Source of the DNA: Arthrobacter sp. MA-N2
GTDB taxonomy: Bacteria > Actinomycetota > Actinomycetes > Actinomycetales > Micrococcaceae
NCBI RefSeq assembly: GCF_000517125.1
Contig: NZ_KI912155.1
Coordinates: forward strand, 2,716,034-2,780,033
DNA: 64,000 bases
Direction of reading: 5' to 3'
The first letter of the stretch is position 1. Each line of letters starts with the position of its first letter. The position numbers and the translations under genes were made by a program. The notes beneath the pieces were generated by a model. The model saw only the letters and a program-made list of their open reading frames with translations, had not been told where the DNA came from and did not search any database. Of the stretch, positions 54,244 to 63,390 are shown in pieces.

Positions 54244-54281
54244 CGTGACTCAAATCACAATATACTGTGACGCAAATCACA
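54244..54281. promoter_or_regulatory. Two CRP/GlxR-type operators upstream of satP-acs
   Basis: TGTGACGCAAATCACA at 54266-54281 is a perfect TGTGA-N6-TCACA site; CGTGACTCAAATCACA at 54244-54259 differs at one base. Their centres are 22 bp apart, two helical turns, and lie about 61.5 and 83.5 bp upstream of the predicted transcription start, the class I position for CRP activation. Confidence 0.72.
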
Positions 54282-54290
54282 TATTGATTC

Positions 54291-55442
54291 TCAAGAAGAC
54301 AGCGGAGCGGCGCTGACCACGCGGTTCCGCCCGAGCGATTTGGCTTGGTAGAGGGCTGCGTCGGCGGCAGCAATCATTGCGGTGAGGCCGACGGCGCCGT
54401 GCTGGCTGGAAGTCACTCCGTAACTCACCGTCGGAATCTGGAGATGGTCGAGGCTCCCGGTTGCTGCCAAGGCGCGGCTGATGTCGGCCGCGATGCTTTC
54501 GGCCCGCTCCTGATTGGCTCCTGGTAGGAGCAGGATGAATTCTTCACCGCCGTAGCGTCCAACCAGGTCGGTGGACCGTACCGACTCAGTGCAGGCGGCA
54601 GCGAAGGCTTGTAGCGCGGCGTCACCGGCGGCGTGGCCGTACTCGTCGTTGATCCCTTTGAAGTGGTCCAGGTCGGCCAAGACCAGGGAGGCGACGGAGT
54701 TTGTAGTGTGTAGTCGCTGGAGTTCCTTGGTGGCAAGGTCCATGAAAGTGCCACGATTGAGGAGGCCGGTCAGGGTGTCGTGCGCAGCGCGTTCACTGAG
54801 CCGGTTGATCAACTGATCGTTACTGAGGGCTGTCATGCTGAAAGACACGGCAACCAGCAGTATCAACGTGACCAGGCTGGCCATGGACGGGCCAAAGTAC
54901 AGGCGGAATTCCGGACCTGTCGGCCCTTCGACGAAATACACGGACAGGCGGCAGAAATAGTAAGCGGACAGGAATGCCGCGGCCAGGGCCATCGATTTGT
55001 GCACATGGGAGTAGCTGGAATCCAGGCGCCAAAGATCGCACGACGCCAACCCGATGCCCAACGTCATGAAGCCCAGATAAACCAGGCCCCCGGACCACGT
55101 GTTGTGAGCAGGGCTTTCCAATATCGAGGCGCACGCCGTGACGCCACACGCCGCCGCAAACTGCCATTTTGGCGGCGGCAACATTCTTAGCGAGCGGGCG
55201 CCGGACCAGACACTGAACGCCCCACCCACCAAGAGGACATTCCCCGTCGGATTTGCCCAGAATTGCTGCGGCGTCCCATTGAAAAGAAAAGCCAGGTTCC
55301 CGGAAAGAAAGAAAAGGAGGGCGATGCACCACCATCCGCTGTACGGCGAGCGTGTGCGCCTGAACGATGCATAAAACAAAAGAAGCAGGGTGAGAGCGAC
55401 CACGCCAAGAACCACGCGCAGTGTTGATATATCGAGGACCAT
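54291..55442 (-). CDS. Membrane-bound diguanylate cyclase (GGDEF)
   Basis: 383 residues. About seven membrane helices occupy residues 5-205 (VVLGVVALTLLLLFYASF, then ALLFFLSGNLAFLF and others), without a recognisable extracytoplasmic sensor domain. The GGDEF domain follows (HDTLTGLLNRGTF, DLDHFKGINDEYGHAAGD) with an intact RYGGEEFILLLPG active site. RSTD lies five residues before GGEEF, an inhibitory I-site. It should make cyclic di-GMP. Its stop is close to the CRP sites of the satP promoter. Confidence 0.9.
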   Translation of the reverse strand: MVLDISTLRVVLGVVALTLLLLFYASFRRTRSPYSGWWCIALLFFLSGNLAFLFNGTPQQFWANPTGNVLLVGGAFSVWSGARSLRMLPPPKWQFAAACGVTACASILESPAHNTWSGGLVYLGFMTLGIGLASCDLWRLDSSYSHVHKSMALAAAFLSAYYFCRLSVYFVEGPTGPEFRLYFGPSMASLVTLILLVAVSFSMTALSNDQLINRLSERAAHDTLTGLLNRGTFMDLATKELQRLHTTNSVASLVLADLDHFKGINDEYGHAAGDAALQAFAAACTESVRSTDLVGRYGGEEFILLLPGANQERAESIAADISRALAATGSLDHLQIPTVSYGVTSSQHGAVGLTAMIAAADAALYQAKSLGRNRVVSAAPLSS

Positions 55443-55620
55443 TATCCGCTCCCGTAGCCGAGGACGTGACCAATTATGGCATCGCGGGTCGAGAAAGCAG
55501 GATCGCCATGCTCGAGTGCCCGATTAGTTACGAAGGGGACGGCGTGAGCGCGCCCTCATTGCGCTGGACGAGACCGAGCCGACGCGCCTTCTTGTCAGTG
55601 GTGTGTGAAAGAGTTTTCCC

Positions 55621-56502
55621 ATGACAGATCCATTGCTTGCCCACGCCACCGAATATGGCCGGATGTATGCCCGGTCCACGGCCGAGTCCTTTTCGGTCCC
55701 TTCCATCACCACGGTGATTGGCCAGCAGGCCCACTCCCTGGACGGCTGGTTCGGTTACATGGGGGCCAGCAGCTTGGCAAAAGATCCGGAGCTTCCCCAG
55801 CATCTCTCCAGCCCCGCGAAGATGCGGCAGGCTGTCAACAAAGCCGCCAAGGCAGCGGAGGTTTACCGGGACGACGCCGCACGCCGCGGCGATCGAGTCC
55901 ATAACTACTGCGAACAAGTGGCCATCCATGCCCTGGGACGCCCACACCGAATGAAGGAAACGCGCGAAGAGCTAGCGTCAAACGGCGAAGAAGCTTTCGC
56001 GGACCGCTTCGATGAATGGTGGGAGTTATACCGGGTGGAGCCCATTGCGCCCGAGATCACCGTATGGAACTCAAGCGTCGGGTACGCCGGAACGCTGGAC
56101 CTCGTGGCCAAAATCAACGGGAGGGTCTGTTTGATCGACTACAAGACCAAAGGCACCGCTCGTGATGGAACGGTGAAACCCCTTGACGACAAGGTGGTGA
56201 TGCAACTCGTAGCCGGCATGAAGGCCGAGGAAAGCCTGGTGGATCCGGTGGCAGGGGAGTGGGAACCGTGGAAATACGGCGAGAACCCCGTCCTCCTTGC
56301 CGTGGCCATCGGCGAGACGGAAGTCCGTCCCCAGCGGGCCAATCCGGACGTCCTCAAGCACCATTGGTGGAAATTCTGCGCCTTGAAGCGGGTGTGGGAG
56401 ATGTCTGCTGATGTTGCTGCGGCGGGTACGGCGCTGCTTGCTGTAGCTCCGCCGTCGTACACCGCCACAGCGGCGTCCGCAGGCTCAACTAAACTGAACT
56501 AG
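55621..56502 (+). CDS. PD-(D/E)XK nuclease-superfamily-like protein
   Basis: 293 residues, soluble. A RecB/Cas4-like core is suggested by RGDRVHNYCEQVA (Glu/His helix), then VGYAGTLDLVAKINGRVCLI with the metal Asp and DYKTKGTARDG with the D-x-K end of the motif, then a Gln helix (KVVMQLVAGMKAE). These match phage- or RecB-type exonuclease cores, but no helicase, recombinase or CRISPR gene is nearby. The last 30 residues are low complexity. It stands alone between a divergent diguanylate cyclase and def. I cannot give a biological role. Confidence 0.65.
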   Translation: MTDPLLAHATEYGRMYARSTAESFSVPSITTVIGQQAHSLDGWFGYMGASSLAKDPELPQHLSSPAKMRQAVNKAAKAAEVYRDDAARRGDRVHNYCEQVAIHALGRPHRMKETREELASNGEEAFADRFDEWWELYRVEPIAPEITVWNSSVGYAGTLDLVAKINGRVCLIDYKTKGTARDGTVKPLDDKVVMQLVAGMKAEESLVDPVAGEWEPWKYGENPVLLAVAIGETEVRPQRANPDVLKHHWWKFCALKRVWEMSADVAAAGTALLAVAPPSYTATAASAGSTKLN

Positions 56503-56552
56503 GCGCCCTTTCCGGGCCCCGAAGTTTTGCCGATCGTGAGGAAAGACAGCAC

Positions 56553-57119
56553 ATGGCCATTTTGAGTATCCGTATCATCGGCGATCCCGTGCTCCGCACG
56601 GTTGCTGATCCAGTCACGGAATTCGGTCCTGAGCTCGCCAAACTTGTGTCGGACATGACGGAGACCATGGAAGACGTGGACGGTGCCGGGCTCGCCGCCC
56701 CGCAGGTTGGCGTGAGCCAAAGGGTATTCACGTACCGGATCGGCGGCGTGGAAGGCCACATCATCAACCCCGTGCTGGAGAACAGCGATGACTTCCAGCC
56801 GGACGAAGTGGAAGGCTGCCTCTCCATTCCGGGACTCGCTTTCCCGGTTCGCCGCCGCAGGACCACCCGGGCCACCGGAGTGGATATCAACGGCAACCCC
56901 GTGTCGGTCGAGGCGGAGGGCATGCTCGCCCGCTGTTTCCAACACGAGACCGACCATTTGGACGGGGTCCTTTTCACTGACCGCCTCGAAGGCGAGGACC
57001 GCAAAGCCGCTCTCCGCGCCATCCGCGCGGCAAATTACCACTCCGTAACTGATCGGACCACCGCCAAGCGTGCCAACACGGTCGGATCCAGCTTCGGCAG
57101 TTTCGGGGCTGCCCAATGA
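56553..57119 (+). CDS. def: Peptide deformylase
   Basis: 188 residues with the three motifs GAGLAAPQVG, EGCLSIPG and QHETDHLDGVLF, which supply the metal ligands Cys and two His. It removes the formyl group from the N-terminal Met of new proteins. RBS AGGAAAG precedes the ATG. Its stop overlaps the fmt start (ATGA), beginning the def-fmt-rsmB-rpe operon. The ~20-residue C-terminal Ser/Gly-rich tail is an actinobacterial addition. Confidence 0.95.
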   Translation: MAILSIRIIGDPVLRTVADPVTEFGPELAKLVSDMTETMEDVDGAGLAAPQVGVSQRVFTYRIGGVEGHIINPVLENSDDFQPDEVEGCLSIPGLAFPVRRRRTTRATGVDINGNPVSVEAEGMLARCFQHETDHLDGVLFTDRLEGEDRKAALRAIRAANYHSVTDRTTAKRANTVGSSFGSFGAAQ

Positions 57120-58036
57120 GGGTGCTTTTTGCGGGCACCCCAGCCGTCGCCGTGCCTTCTCTGGACGCGCTGATCGATGCAGGCTTCGACATCGTCGCGG
57201 TGCTGACCAGGCCGGATGCGCCTACCGGCCGCAAACGGATCCTGACGCCGTCGCCGGTGGCAGCCCGCGCAGCGGAACTGGGCATCGACATCATCCATGC
57301 ATCCAAGGTGGACCAAGAGACCACGGGGCGGATCGCTTCATACGCGCCCGACGTCGCGGCGATCGTGGCCTACGGAGGCCTCGTCCCCCAAGCCGCCCTC
57401 GGCATACCACGTTACGGCTGGATCAACCTCCACTTCTCCCTCCTCCCTGCGTGGCGCGGCGCCGCACCTGTGCAGCGATCCGTCATCGCAGGTGACGACA
57501 TCACCGGAGCTGCGACCTTCCTCCTGGAAGAAGGACTCGACACCGGCCCCGTCTTCGGGACTTTGACTGAAACCGTTCGGCCCGACGACACTGCGGGGGA
57601 TCTGCTGGAACGGCTCTCGCGCAGCGGCGCCATCCTGCTCACCCAAACGCTTTCCGCCGTCGGCGCCGGCCAAGCCGCTCCCCAGCCGCAGCAGGGAGAC
57701 GTCTCGCTTGCTCCCAAACTGACACTCGACGATGGCCGGCTCGACTGGACCCAGCCGGCCCTGGCCCTCAACCGCAGGTCCCGCGGCGTCACGCCCGAAC
57801 CCGGCGCCTGGACCATGCTCGACGGGCAACGGGTCAAGCTCGAACCCGTCGCCTTGCGCCCGGATACCCGCGACCTGGCACCTGGCCAAGTCCGGGTGGA
57901 TGGCAAGAACGTCCTTGTGGGGACCGGCTCGCATGCAGTGCAGCTCGGACGGATCCAGCCTGCGGGCAAGAAGATGATGCCGCCGGCCGATTGGGCCCGT
58001 GGTTTGGCAACACCAGAAAGCGTGGAATTCGAATGA
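57116..58036 (+). CDS. fmt: Methionyl-tRNA formyltransferase
   Basis: 306 residues. VLFAGTPAVAVPSLDAL starts the Rossmann fold; INLHFSLLPAWRGAAPVQ holds the SLLP formyl-tetrahydrofolate motif; the C-terminal OB-like domain follows from about 205. It formylates Met-tRNA(fMet). Overlaps both neighbours by four bases, so translation is coupled with def, its counteracting enzyme. Confidence 0.95.
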   Translation: MRVLFAGTPAVAVPSLDALIDAGFDIVAVLTRPDAPTGRKRILTPSPVAARAAELGIDIIHASKVDQETTGRIASYAPDVAAIVAYGGLVPQAALGIPRYGWINLHFSLLPAWRGAAPVQRSVIAGDDITGAATFLLEEGLDTGPVFGTLTETVRPDDTAGDLLERLSRSGAILLTQTLSAVGAGQAAPQPQQGDVSLAPKLTLDDGRLDWTQPALALNRRSRGVTPEPGAWTMLDGQRVKLEPVALRPDTRDLAPGQVRVDGKNVLVGTGSHAVQLGRIQPAGKKMMPPADWARGLATPESVEFE

Positions 58037-59583
58037 GTGAGTCCGGCCGGCGCGGCCCCAACAACAGCGGGAACCGGGACGGCGGCGGCCACGGAAACCG
58101 CGGGGCCCGCGGCGAAAGCAACCGCAACGCCCAAGGTCGCGAACGCAACAGGGGTCCGCAGCGGGGCTTCTCCACCAATGCACCGTCGCAGCGCACCCGG
58201 CGAGCGGATCCGGCACGATTGGTAGCCTTCGAAGTATTACGTGCCGTCGCTTCAGAAGACGCCTACGCAAACCTTGTGCTGCCGTCACGGATCCGGCACC
58301 ATCACCTCGACAAGCGCGACGCCGGATTCGCCACCGAGCTGGCCTACGGGGCTCTCCGCGGCCAGGGAACGTACGACGCCGTCCTCGCCGAGTGCGTCGA
58401 CCGCCCGCTCGCCCAACTCGATCCGGCAGTGCTTGATGCGTTGCGCCTCGGCGCCCACCAGTTGCTCGCCATGCGCGTTCCTGCCCACGCCGCACTCGAC
58501 CAGACGGTAGGGCTGGCCCGGGCAGTCATCGGAGCTGGCCCGTCGTCGCTTATCAATGCAGTGCTCCGACGAGTCACCGCGAGGACGCTGCCGGAGTGGC
58601 TCGACCACTTGCTGGAAAACGAGACCGACGAAACCAAGATCGCCTCCGTACGCTATGCGCACCCTGAATGGATTGTCAGGGCGTTGCGCCAGTCGCTCGT
58701 CATGCATGGCCGTCCCGCGAGCGAAATCACGGAACTCCTCGAAGCCGACAATGCAGCCCCCGTGGTGAACTTGGTGGCGCTGCCCGGCATCGGCACTCTT
58801 GATGAAGCCCTCGGGAACGGGGCCACTCCCGGCGAACTCGTGATCGACTCAGCACTGTCCAGCGGCGGCGACCTCGGCCGCATGTCCTCCATCCGTGAAG
58901 GCACTACGCGCGTCCAGGACGTTGGGTCCCAATTGGTGGCCCGGGCCGTCGCGGCGGTGGACCTTGGACAGCTCGCCAAGGACGGTGAGAAGTGGCTGGA
59001 CCTCTGCGCCGGTCCCGGCGGCAAAGCTGCGCTGCTGGCCGCCCTCGCTCATCAAGAAGGTGCAACTCTTTTGGCCAACGAACCCGCGGAACACCGGGCA
59101 AAGCTCGTGAGCCAAGCGCTCGCGGCAGTTCCCGCGAATGCCTGGACCGTGCGGGTGGGCGACGGGCGCGACGTCGGCAAGGAACAGCCGGAGACTTTCG
59201 ACCGGGTGCTGGTTGACGTTCCCTGCAGCGGCCTTGGTGCACTGCGTCGCCGTCCTGAGTCGCGCTGGCGCAGGACTCCCAAAGACCTCGCCGATCTTGG
59301 TCCCTTGCAGCGTGATTTGCTCAAGTCGGCCATCGACGCCGTCAAACCGGGCGGCGTAGTGGCTTACGTGACCTGCTCGCCGCACCCGGCGGAAACCACC
59401 GCAGTCGTCAGCGACGTCCTGCGCAAGAGGACTGACCTGGAGCAGATCGACGCCGGAGCGGCGTTGGACGCTGTCAGCCTGACGGGCAACTTGGGCGCCG
59501 GGCACGAGTTGACGGCACAACTTTGGCCGCACGTGCATCAAACGGATGCGATGTTCCTGGCGCTCATCCGGAAGAAGCCTTAA
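58033..59583 (+). CDS. rsmB: 16S rRNA (cytosine-5)-methyltransferase RsmB-like
   Basis: 516 residues. The first ~70 residues are Gly/Arg/Asn-rich and disordered ([19 protein letters not shown]), then comes a NusB-like RNA-binding domain ([40 protein letters not shown]) and a SAM methyltransferase domain with [34 protein letters not shown] and [10 protein letters not shown], giving both catalytic Cys residues. It makes m5C967 in E. coli 16S rRNA. Confidence 0.92.
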   Translation: MSESGRRGPNNSGNRDGGGHGNRGARGESNRNAQGRERNRGPQRGFSTNAPSQRTRRADPARLVAFEVLRAVASEDAYANLVLPSRIRHHHLDKRDAGFATELAYGALRGQGTYDAVLAECVDRPLAQLDPAVLDALRLGAHQLLAMRVPAHAALDQTVGLARAVIGAGPSSLINAVLRRVTARTLPEWLDHLLENETDETKIASVRYAHPEWIVRALRQSLVMHGRPASEITELLEADNAAPVVNLVALPGIGTLDEALGNGATPGELVIDSALSSGGDLGRMSSIREGTTRVQDVGSQLVARAVAAVDLGQLAKDGEKWLDLCAGPGGKAALLAALAHQEGATLLANEPAEHRAKLVSQALAAVPANAWTVRVGDGRDVGKEQPETFDRVLVDVPCSGLGALRRRPESRWRRTPKDLADLGPLQRDLLKSAIDAVKPGGVVAYVTCSPHPAETTAVVSDVLRKRTDLEQIDAGAALDAVSLTGNLGAGHELTAQLWPHVHQTDAMFLALIRKKP

Positions 59584-59674
59584 CCTTCAGCGACCTTCCC
59601 CGTCCGAAGGCCCCACCTGCCTAAGCTGGGGATTTCCCACAACTACGATCGCCACCAACCCTGAGGGGACTGTC

Positions 59675-60337
59675 TTGACCGAGTGCTGCATCAACCCGAG
59701 CATCCTGTCCGCGGACTTCGTGAACCTGGAAGCCGAGCTGAAGAGGATCAACAATGCCGACGCCGTCCATGTCGATGTCATGGACAACCACTTTGTGCCA
59801 AACCTGACGCTCGGACTGCCGATTGTGGAGAGGATCCAGGCAGTGAGCCCGGTCCCGCTCGACGCCCATTTGATGATCGCCGACCCCGACCGCTGGGCGC
59901 CGGCCTACGCCGACGCGGGCGTCGCTTCCGTGACGTTCCATGCAGAGGCCGCGATGGCCCCCATCAAGCTTGCGCGTGAGCTCCGTGCTCGCGGTGCCAA
60001 GGCTGGCATGGCGCTTCGTCCGGCGACGCCGGTGGAACCGTATCTGGACATGCTTTCAGAGCTGGACATGCTCCTCATCATGACTGTGGAACCGGGCTTC
60101 GGCGGGCAGTCCTTCCTGGATGTCACATTGCCCAAGATCCGCCGGGCGCGTGCCGCGATCGACGGTTCCGGCATTGGCGTCGCCCTGCAGGTTGACGGCG
60201 GCGTCACCGAGGAGACCATTGTCCGGGCGGCAGAGGCCGGTGCGAATGTGTTCGTTGCCGGATCCGCCGTCTACGGCCATGAGGACCCCGCATCCGCTAT
60301 TGAGCGGTTGCGGGCCGCGGGGTTGGCGGCAATGTGA
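59675..60337 (+). CDS. rpe: Ribulose-phosphate 3-epimerase
   Basis: 220 residues from TTG 59675, giving [26 protein letters not shown] lies upstream. The TIM-barrel motifs [35 protein letters not shown] and [14 protein letters not shown] are all present. It interconverts ribulose 5-phosphate and xylulose 5-phosphate in the pentose phosphate pathway. Ribulose 5-phosphate is also the substrate of RibB in the riboflavin operon downstream. Confidence 0.94.
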   Translation: MTECCINPSILSADFVNLEAELKRINNADAVHVDVMDNHFVPNLTLGLPIVERIQAVSPVPLDAHLMIADPDRWAPAYADAGVASVTFHAEAAMAPIKLARELRARGAKAGMALRPATPVEPYLDMLSELDMLLIMTVEPGFGGQSFLDVTLPKIRRARAAIDGSGIGVALQVDGGVTEETIVRAAEAGANVFVAGSAVYGHEDPASAIERLRAAGLAAM

Positions 60338-60418
60338 CAACAATGACGAAAATGTTTGCATCTTCGGCCGGGAATACATCGGCCAAGGCCCCGGTTGTGT
60401 CACAATAACAACACACAT

Positions 60419-60568
60419 ACGTGCTCCGGGGTCGGTGTAATTCCGAACCGGCGGTTATAGTCCGCGACCCGCGAGCCATCGAGTTTCCTTTCAGGAATCA
60501 CGACGGCGGACGGTTGAACCGGTGAAATTCCGGTACCGACAGTTAAAGTCTGGATGGGAGAAGCACGT
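60419..60568 (+). ncRNA. FMN riboswitch (RFN element)
   Basis: Closing stem ACGTGCT/AGCACGT (60419-60425, 60562-60568). Conserved RFN text is present in order: GGGGTCGGTG, AATTCC, ACCGGCGGTTATAGTCCGCG, a variable arm at 60470-60510, then GGTGAAATTCCGGTACCGAC and AGTTAAAGTCTGGATGGGAG. It heads the riboflavin operon. A 6-bp stem hairpin follows at 60581-60599 without a T-run, so control is probably at translation or by Rho rather than intrinsic termination. Confidence 0.95.
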
Positions 60569-60654
60569 ACAGTCATGCTTCGGGCGTCCAGTGCGCCCGG
60601 CACAGCGCTGTCGTACACCCCGGAGCCATCGCGGCATTCGAGGGAAGGAACGAC

Positions 60655-60915
60655 ATGGGCATTCTGCGATGGCTCTTCGAAGCACAGATTCCCGTAGCTG
60701 GATCTGTCATTGTGCTTCGCGAAGTGCCAGGCAATATTTTCGGGCTCGCCAGCGCCCTGGGCGGCAAACCCCGCAAGGTCTGGCCATGGCCTCTCGGCAT
60801 CGCAGGCAATGGCTGGTATCGCTGGCACCAAAACCTTCAAGCCGGTCCCCGAGGCCGCGCCATCGAGCCCGACCGGGCGATCTCCAAGGCTCGGATCGCA
60901 GGAGCCTTCTCATGA
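60655..60915 (+). CDS. ribM: Internally deleted RibM/PnuC-type riboflavin transporter remnant
   Basis: 86 residues with a good RBS (GGAAGG) just after the riboswitch. Residues 1-52 match the N-terminus of PnuX/RibM transporters (FGLASALGG, RKVWPWPLGIAGN). Directly after comes GWYRWHQN, which in full-length PnuC-family proteins lies about 45-50 residues further on. The membrane core between is missing and the remaining C-terminus is short and charged. Intact members have about 200-230 residues. Frame and start are kept and the stop overlaps the ribD start (ATGA), so it may still serve in translational coupling. It is unlikely to transport. Confidence 0.7.
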   Translation: MGILRWLFEAQIPVAGSVIVLREVPGNIFGLASALGGKPRKVWPWPLGIAGNGWYRWHQNLQAGPRGRAIEPDRAISKARIAGAFS

Positions 60916-62060
60916 GCGAGGAGCTGAACCGGAACTTCTCGGACGCCGAGTCCGCAGCCATGGACGTTGCGCTGCACGTTGCTCTCCGGGGGCACCGCGG
61001 GGCCAATCCTTTGGTGGGAGCGGTTGTGCTCGGGTCCGGCGGAGAGCAGCTGGTCACGGGCTACCACCGCGGAGCGGGGAGCGCCCACGCCGAAGCCGAT
61101 GCGATTGCGAAGGCGAAGGCGAAGGGGCTGGACCTGACCGGGACCACCATGGTGGTGACCTTGGAGCCCTGCAACCACTCCGGGCGCACCGGACCCTGTG
61201 CGCAAGCGATTATTGATACCGGGATTTCGCGGGTGGTCTATGCCGTGGACGATCCCCATGATCCCGCTGCCGGAGGCGCCGGTACTTTGCGCGCTGCGGG
61301 TGTGGACGTGCAGTCCGGGTTGGCCGCGACGGAGTCCTTGAATCTAAACCGTGAGTGGTTCCATGCGGTGGACGCCACGCGTCCGTTCGTCACACTCCAC
61401 ATCGCGCAGACCTTGGACAGCCGGATTGCGGCCACGGACGGGACGAGCCAATGGATCTCCAGCCCCGAGTCGCTGGCCGATAACCACGGATTGCGCCGCT
61501 TGATCGATGCGATCCTGGTTGGCACCGAAACTGTCCTCGTCGACAATCCGCGGCTGACGGCCCGGGAAGTGGATGGCCAGGAGTCGGCCAGCCAGCCGAT
61601 CCGGGCCGTGATGGGATTGCGGGAGGTCCCGCCGGACGCCGCGGTGCGGGGGACCGACGGCAAGTTCATCCAGTTGCCAACCCGGGATCCTGCCGAAGCT
61701 TTGGGACTGCTGTTCGCCGAAGGCGTGCGGCATGTCATGGTGGAAGGCGGTTCCAGGATCCTGAGTGCTTTCCTGGCCGCGGGCCTCGTGGACGAATTGA
61801 TTGTCTATCTTGCGCCCACCCTTTTGGGTGCGGGTACACCGGCCTTGGGTGATCTGGGCATCTCCACCCTGGCGGATGCCCAGCAATGGAACTGGGACGA
61901 TGCCGCCGGGGGTGCAGTCCATGCGTTGGGCCGCGACCTCCGGCTGCATCTAAGGTCCGGACCGAGCGACGGAAACAAAGCTGCGTGGAAATCCCACGAC
62001 GAACACCATGAACCATTCCAGGGCAAGGATGCCCCGGACAACACCACAGGAGGACACTGA
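60912..62060 (+). CDS. ribD: Bifunctional diaminohydroxyphosphoribosylaminopyrimidine deaminase / reductase
   Basis: 382 residues from ATG 60912. Deaminase zinc ligands lie in GSAHAEADAIAKA and EPCNHSGRTGPCAQAI; the reductase domain starts near 155 (RPFVTLHIAQTLDSRIA) and ends with HVMVEGGSRILSAFL. It performs steps two and three of the GTP branch of riboflavin synthesis. The stop shares a base with the ribE start (TGATG). Confidence 0.95.
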   Translation: MSEELNRNFSDAESAAMDVALHVALRGHRGANPLVGAVVLGSGGEQLVTGYHRGAGSAHAEADAIAKAKAKGLDLTGTTMVVTLEPCNHSGRTGPCAQAIIDTGISRVVYAVDDPHDPAAGGAGTLRAAGVDVQSGLAATESLNLNREWFHAVDATRPFVTLHIAQTLDSRIAATDGTSQWISSPESLADNHGLRRLIDAILVGTETVLVDNPRLTAREVDGQESASQPIRAVMGLREVPPDAAVRGTDGKFIQLPTRDPAEALGLLFAEGVRHVMVEGGSRILSAFLAAGLVDELIVYLAPTLLGAGTPALGDLGISTLADAQQWNWDDAAGGAVHALGRDLRLHLRSGPSDGNKAAWKSHDEHHEPFQGKDAPDNTTGGH

Positions 62061-62698
62061 TGTTTACCGGAATCGTTGCTGAACAAGGCACGGTCCTGTC
62101 TGTCGAGCGCGAGGGCGACGCTAGCGCCACGTTGCGCCTGACGGCCCCCAGCACCACCGAAGGGCTCGCCTTGGGCGGCTCGATTGCCGTCAACGGCGTA
62201 TGCCTCACCGCTACGGAGCTGGACGGCCAGGAGTTCAGCGTCGATGTGATGGGCGAAACCCTTGACCGGACCACCATCGGTGAACTGGCCGCTGGCGACA
62301 CGGTGAACCTGGAACGTTGCGTACAGGCCGGGGGCCGCTTGGACGGCCACGTCGTGCAGGGGCACGTCGACGGCGTCGGGCGGCTTCTTGAACGCGAGTC
62401 GCAGGGCAATTGGGACCGCCTCCGCTTCGGAGTGCCGGTTCCGCTGGCCCGGTATATCGCCGAAAAGGGATCGATCGCCGTCGACGGCGTTTCGCTCACC
62501 GTCACCGCCGTCAGCCCGGCTGACGAAGAGAACCCCTGGTTTGAGGTGGGCCTCATTCCCACCACCCTGGACGAAACGGGACTCGGGGCCAAGGCCACCG
62601 GCGGCCGCGTCAATCTCGAAGTGGACGTTCTCGCGAAGTACACGGAGCGGCTGTTGTCTTTCCGTGCCCCCGCAACTGCCGGGGAGGTTGCACTGTGA
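62060..62698 (+). CDS. ribE: Riboflavin synthase alpha chain
   Basis: 212 residues made of two similar halves, each with a lumazine-binding barrel: MFTGIVAEQGTV and SIAVNGVCLTA in the first, GHVVQGHVDGVG and SIAVDGVSLTV in the second. It dismutates two 6,7-dimethyl-8-ribityllumazine molecules to riboflavin. Overlaps ribB by four bases (GTGA). Confidence 0.95.
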   Translation: MFTGIVAEQGTVLSVEREGDASATLRLTAPSTTEGLALGGSIAVNGVCLTATELDGQEFSVDVMGETLDRTTIGELAAGDTVNLERCVQAGGRLDGHVVQGHVDGVGRLLERESQGNWDRLRFGVPVPLARYIAEKGSIAVDGVSLTVTAVSPADEENPWFEVGLIPTTLDETGLGAKATGGRVNLEVDVLAKYTERLLSFRAPATAGEVAL

Positions 62699-63390
62699 GC
62701 GCCGAGCACAACAGCAGTGCCACGGCGGTGCGCCAGGGACTCGATCCGGTTGAGAAGGCCGTGCAGGCCATGGCGGCCGGACGTCCCGTCATCGTAGTGG
62801 ATAACGAGGACCGGGAAAACGAAGGCGACATCATCTTCGCCGCCGAGCACGCGACGCCCGCCCTCATGGGCTGGACTATCCGCTACAGCTCGGGAGTCAT
62901 CTGCGTTCCCCTTGAGGAGTCGCGGGCTGCCGCGCTGGCATTGCCGCCAATGGTCATGGTCAACGAAGACGCGAAAGGCACGGCCTACACGGTTTCTTGT
63001 GATGCCGCTGTGGGCGTGAGCACCGGTATTTCGGCTACGGACCGGGCATTGACGGCCCGGATTCTGGCCGATTCCAGCAGCACACCCTCATCCATCACCC
63101 GTCCCGGGCATATTTTTCCGCTCCGGGCCGTTAAGGGGGGAGTGCGTGAACGCCCGGGACACACGGAAGCGGCAGTTGATCTTTGCCGGCTTGCGGGCCT
63201 GGCCCCAGTGGGTGTGATCGCGGAGTTGGTACATGACGATGGCGAAATGATGCGCTTGGACAGCCTCCGGGAGTTCGCGGCAGAGCAGGGGTGCCCTCTG
63301 ATTTCGATCGAGGACCTTGTGGCCTATCTGGCAGCGACGGAGAGTGAAGACCAGGTCGTACTTCCGGCAGGAAACGAGGAGCAGCGATGA
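62695..63390 (+). CDS. ribB: 3,4-dihydroxy-2-butanone 4-phosphate synthase
   Basis: 231 residues from GTG 62695. The metal-binding acidic loop NEDRENEGDIIFAAEHAT, TVSCDAAVGVSTGISATDR, RPGHIFPLRA and RPGHTEAAVDLCRLAG are all present. It converts ribulose 5-phosphate to the four-carbon unit of lumazine. In many bacteria ribB is fused to ribA; here they are separate genes overlapping by four bases. Confidence 0.95.
   Translation: MSAEHNSSATAVRQGLDPVEKAVQAMAAGRPVIVVDNEDRENEGDIIFAAEHATPALMGWTIRYSSGVICVPLEESRAAALALPPMVMVNEDAKGTAYTVSCDAAVGVSTGISATDRALTARILADSSSTPSSITRPGHIFPLRAVKGGVRERPGHTEAAVDLCRLAGLAPVGVIAELVHDDGEMMRLDSLREFAAEQGCPLISIEDLVAYLAATESEDQVVLPAGNEEQR

Noticed and set aside
54244..54281. 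FNR- or ArcA-type sites in the satP upstream region
   Set aside because: TTGAT-N4-ATCAA is not present; the sequence fits TGTGA-N6-TCACA much better.
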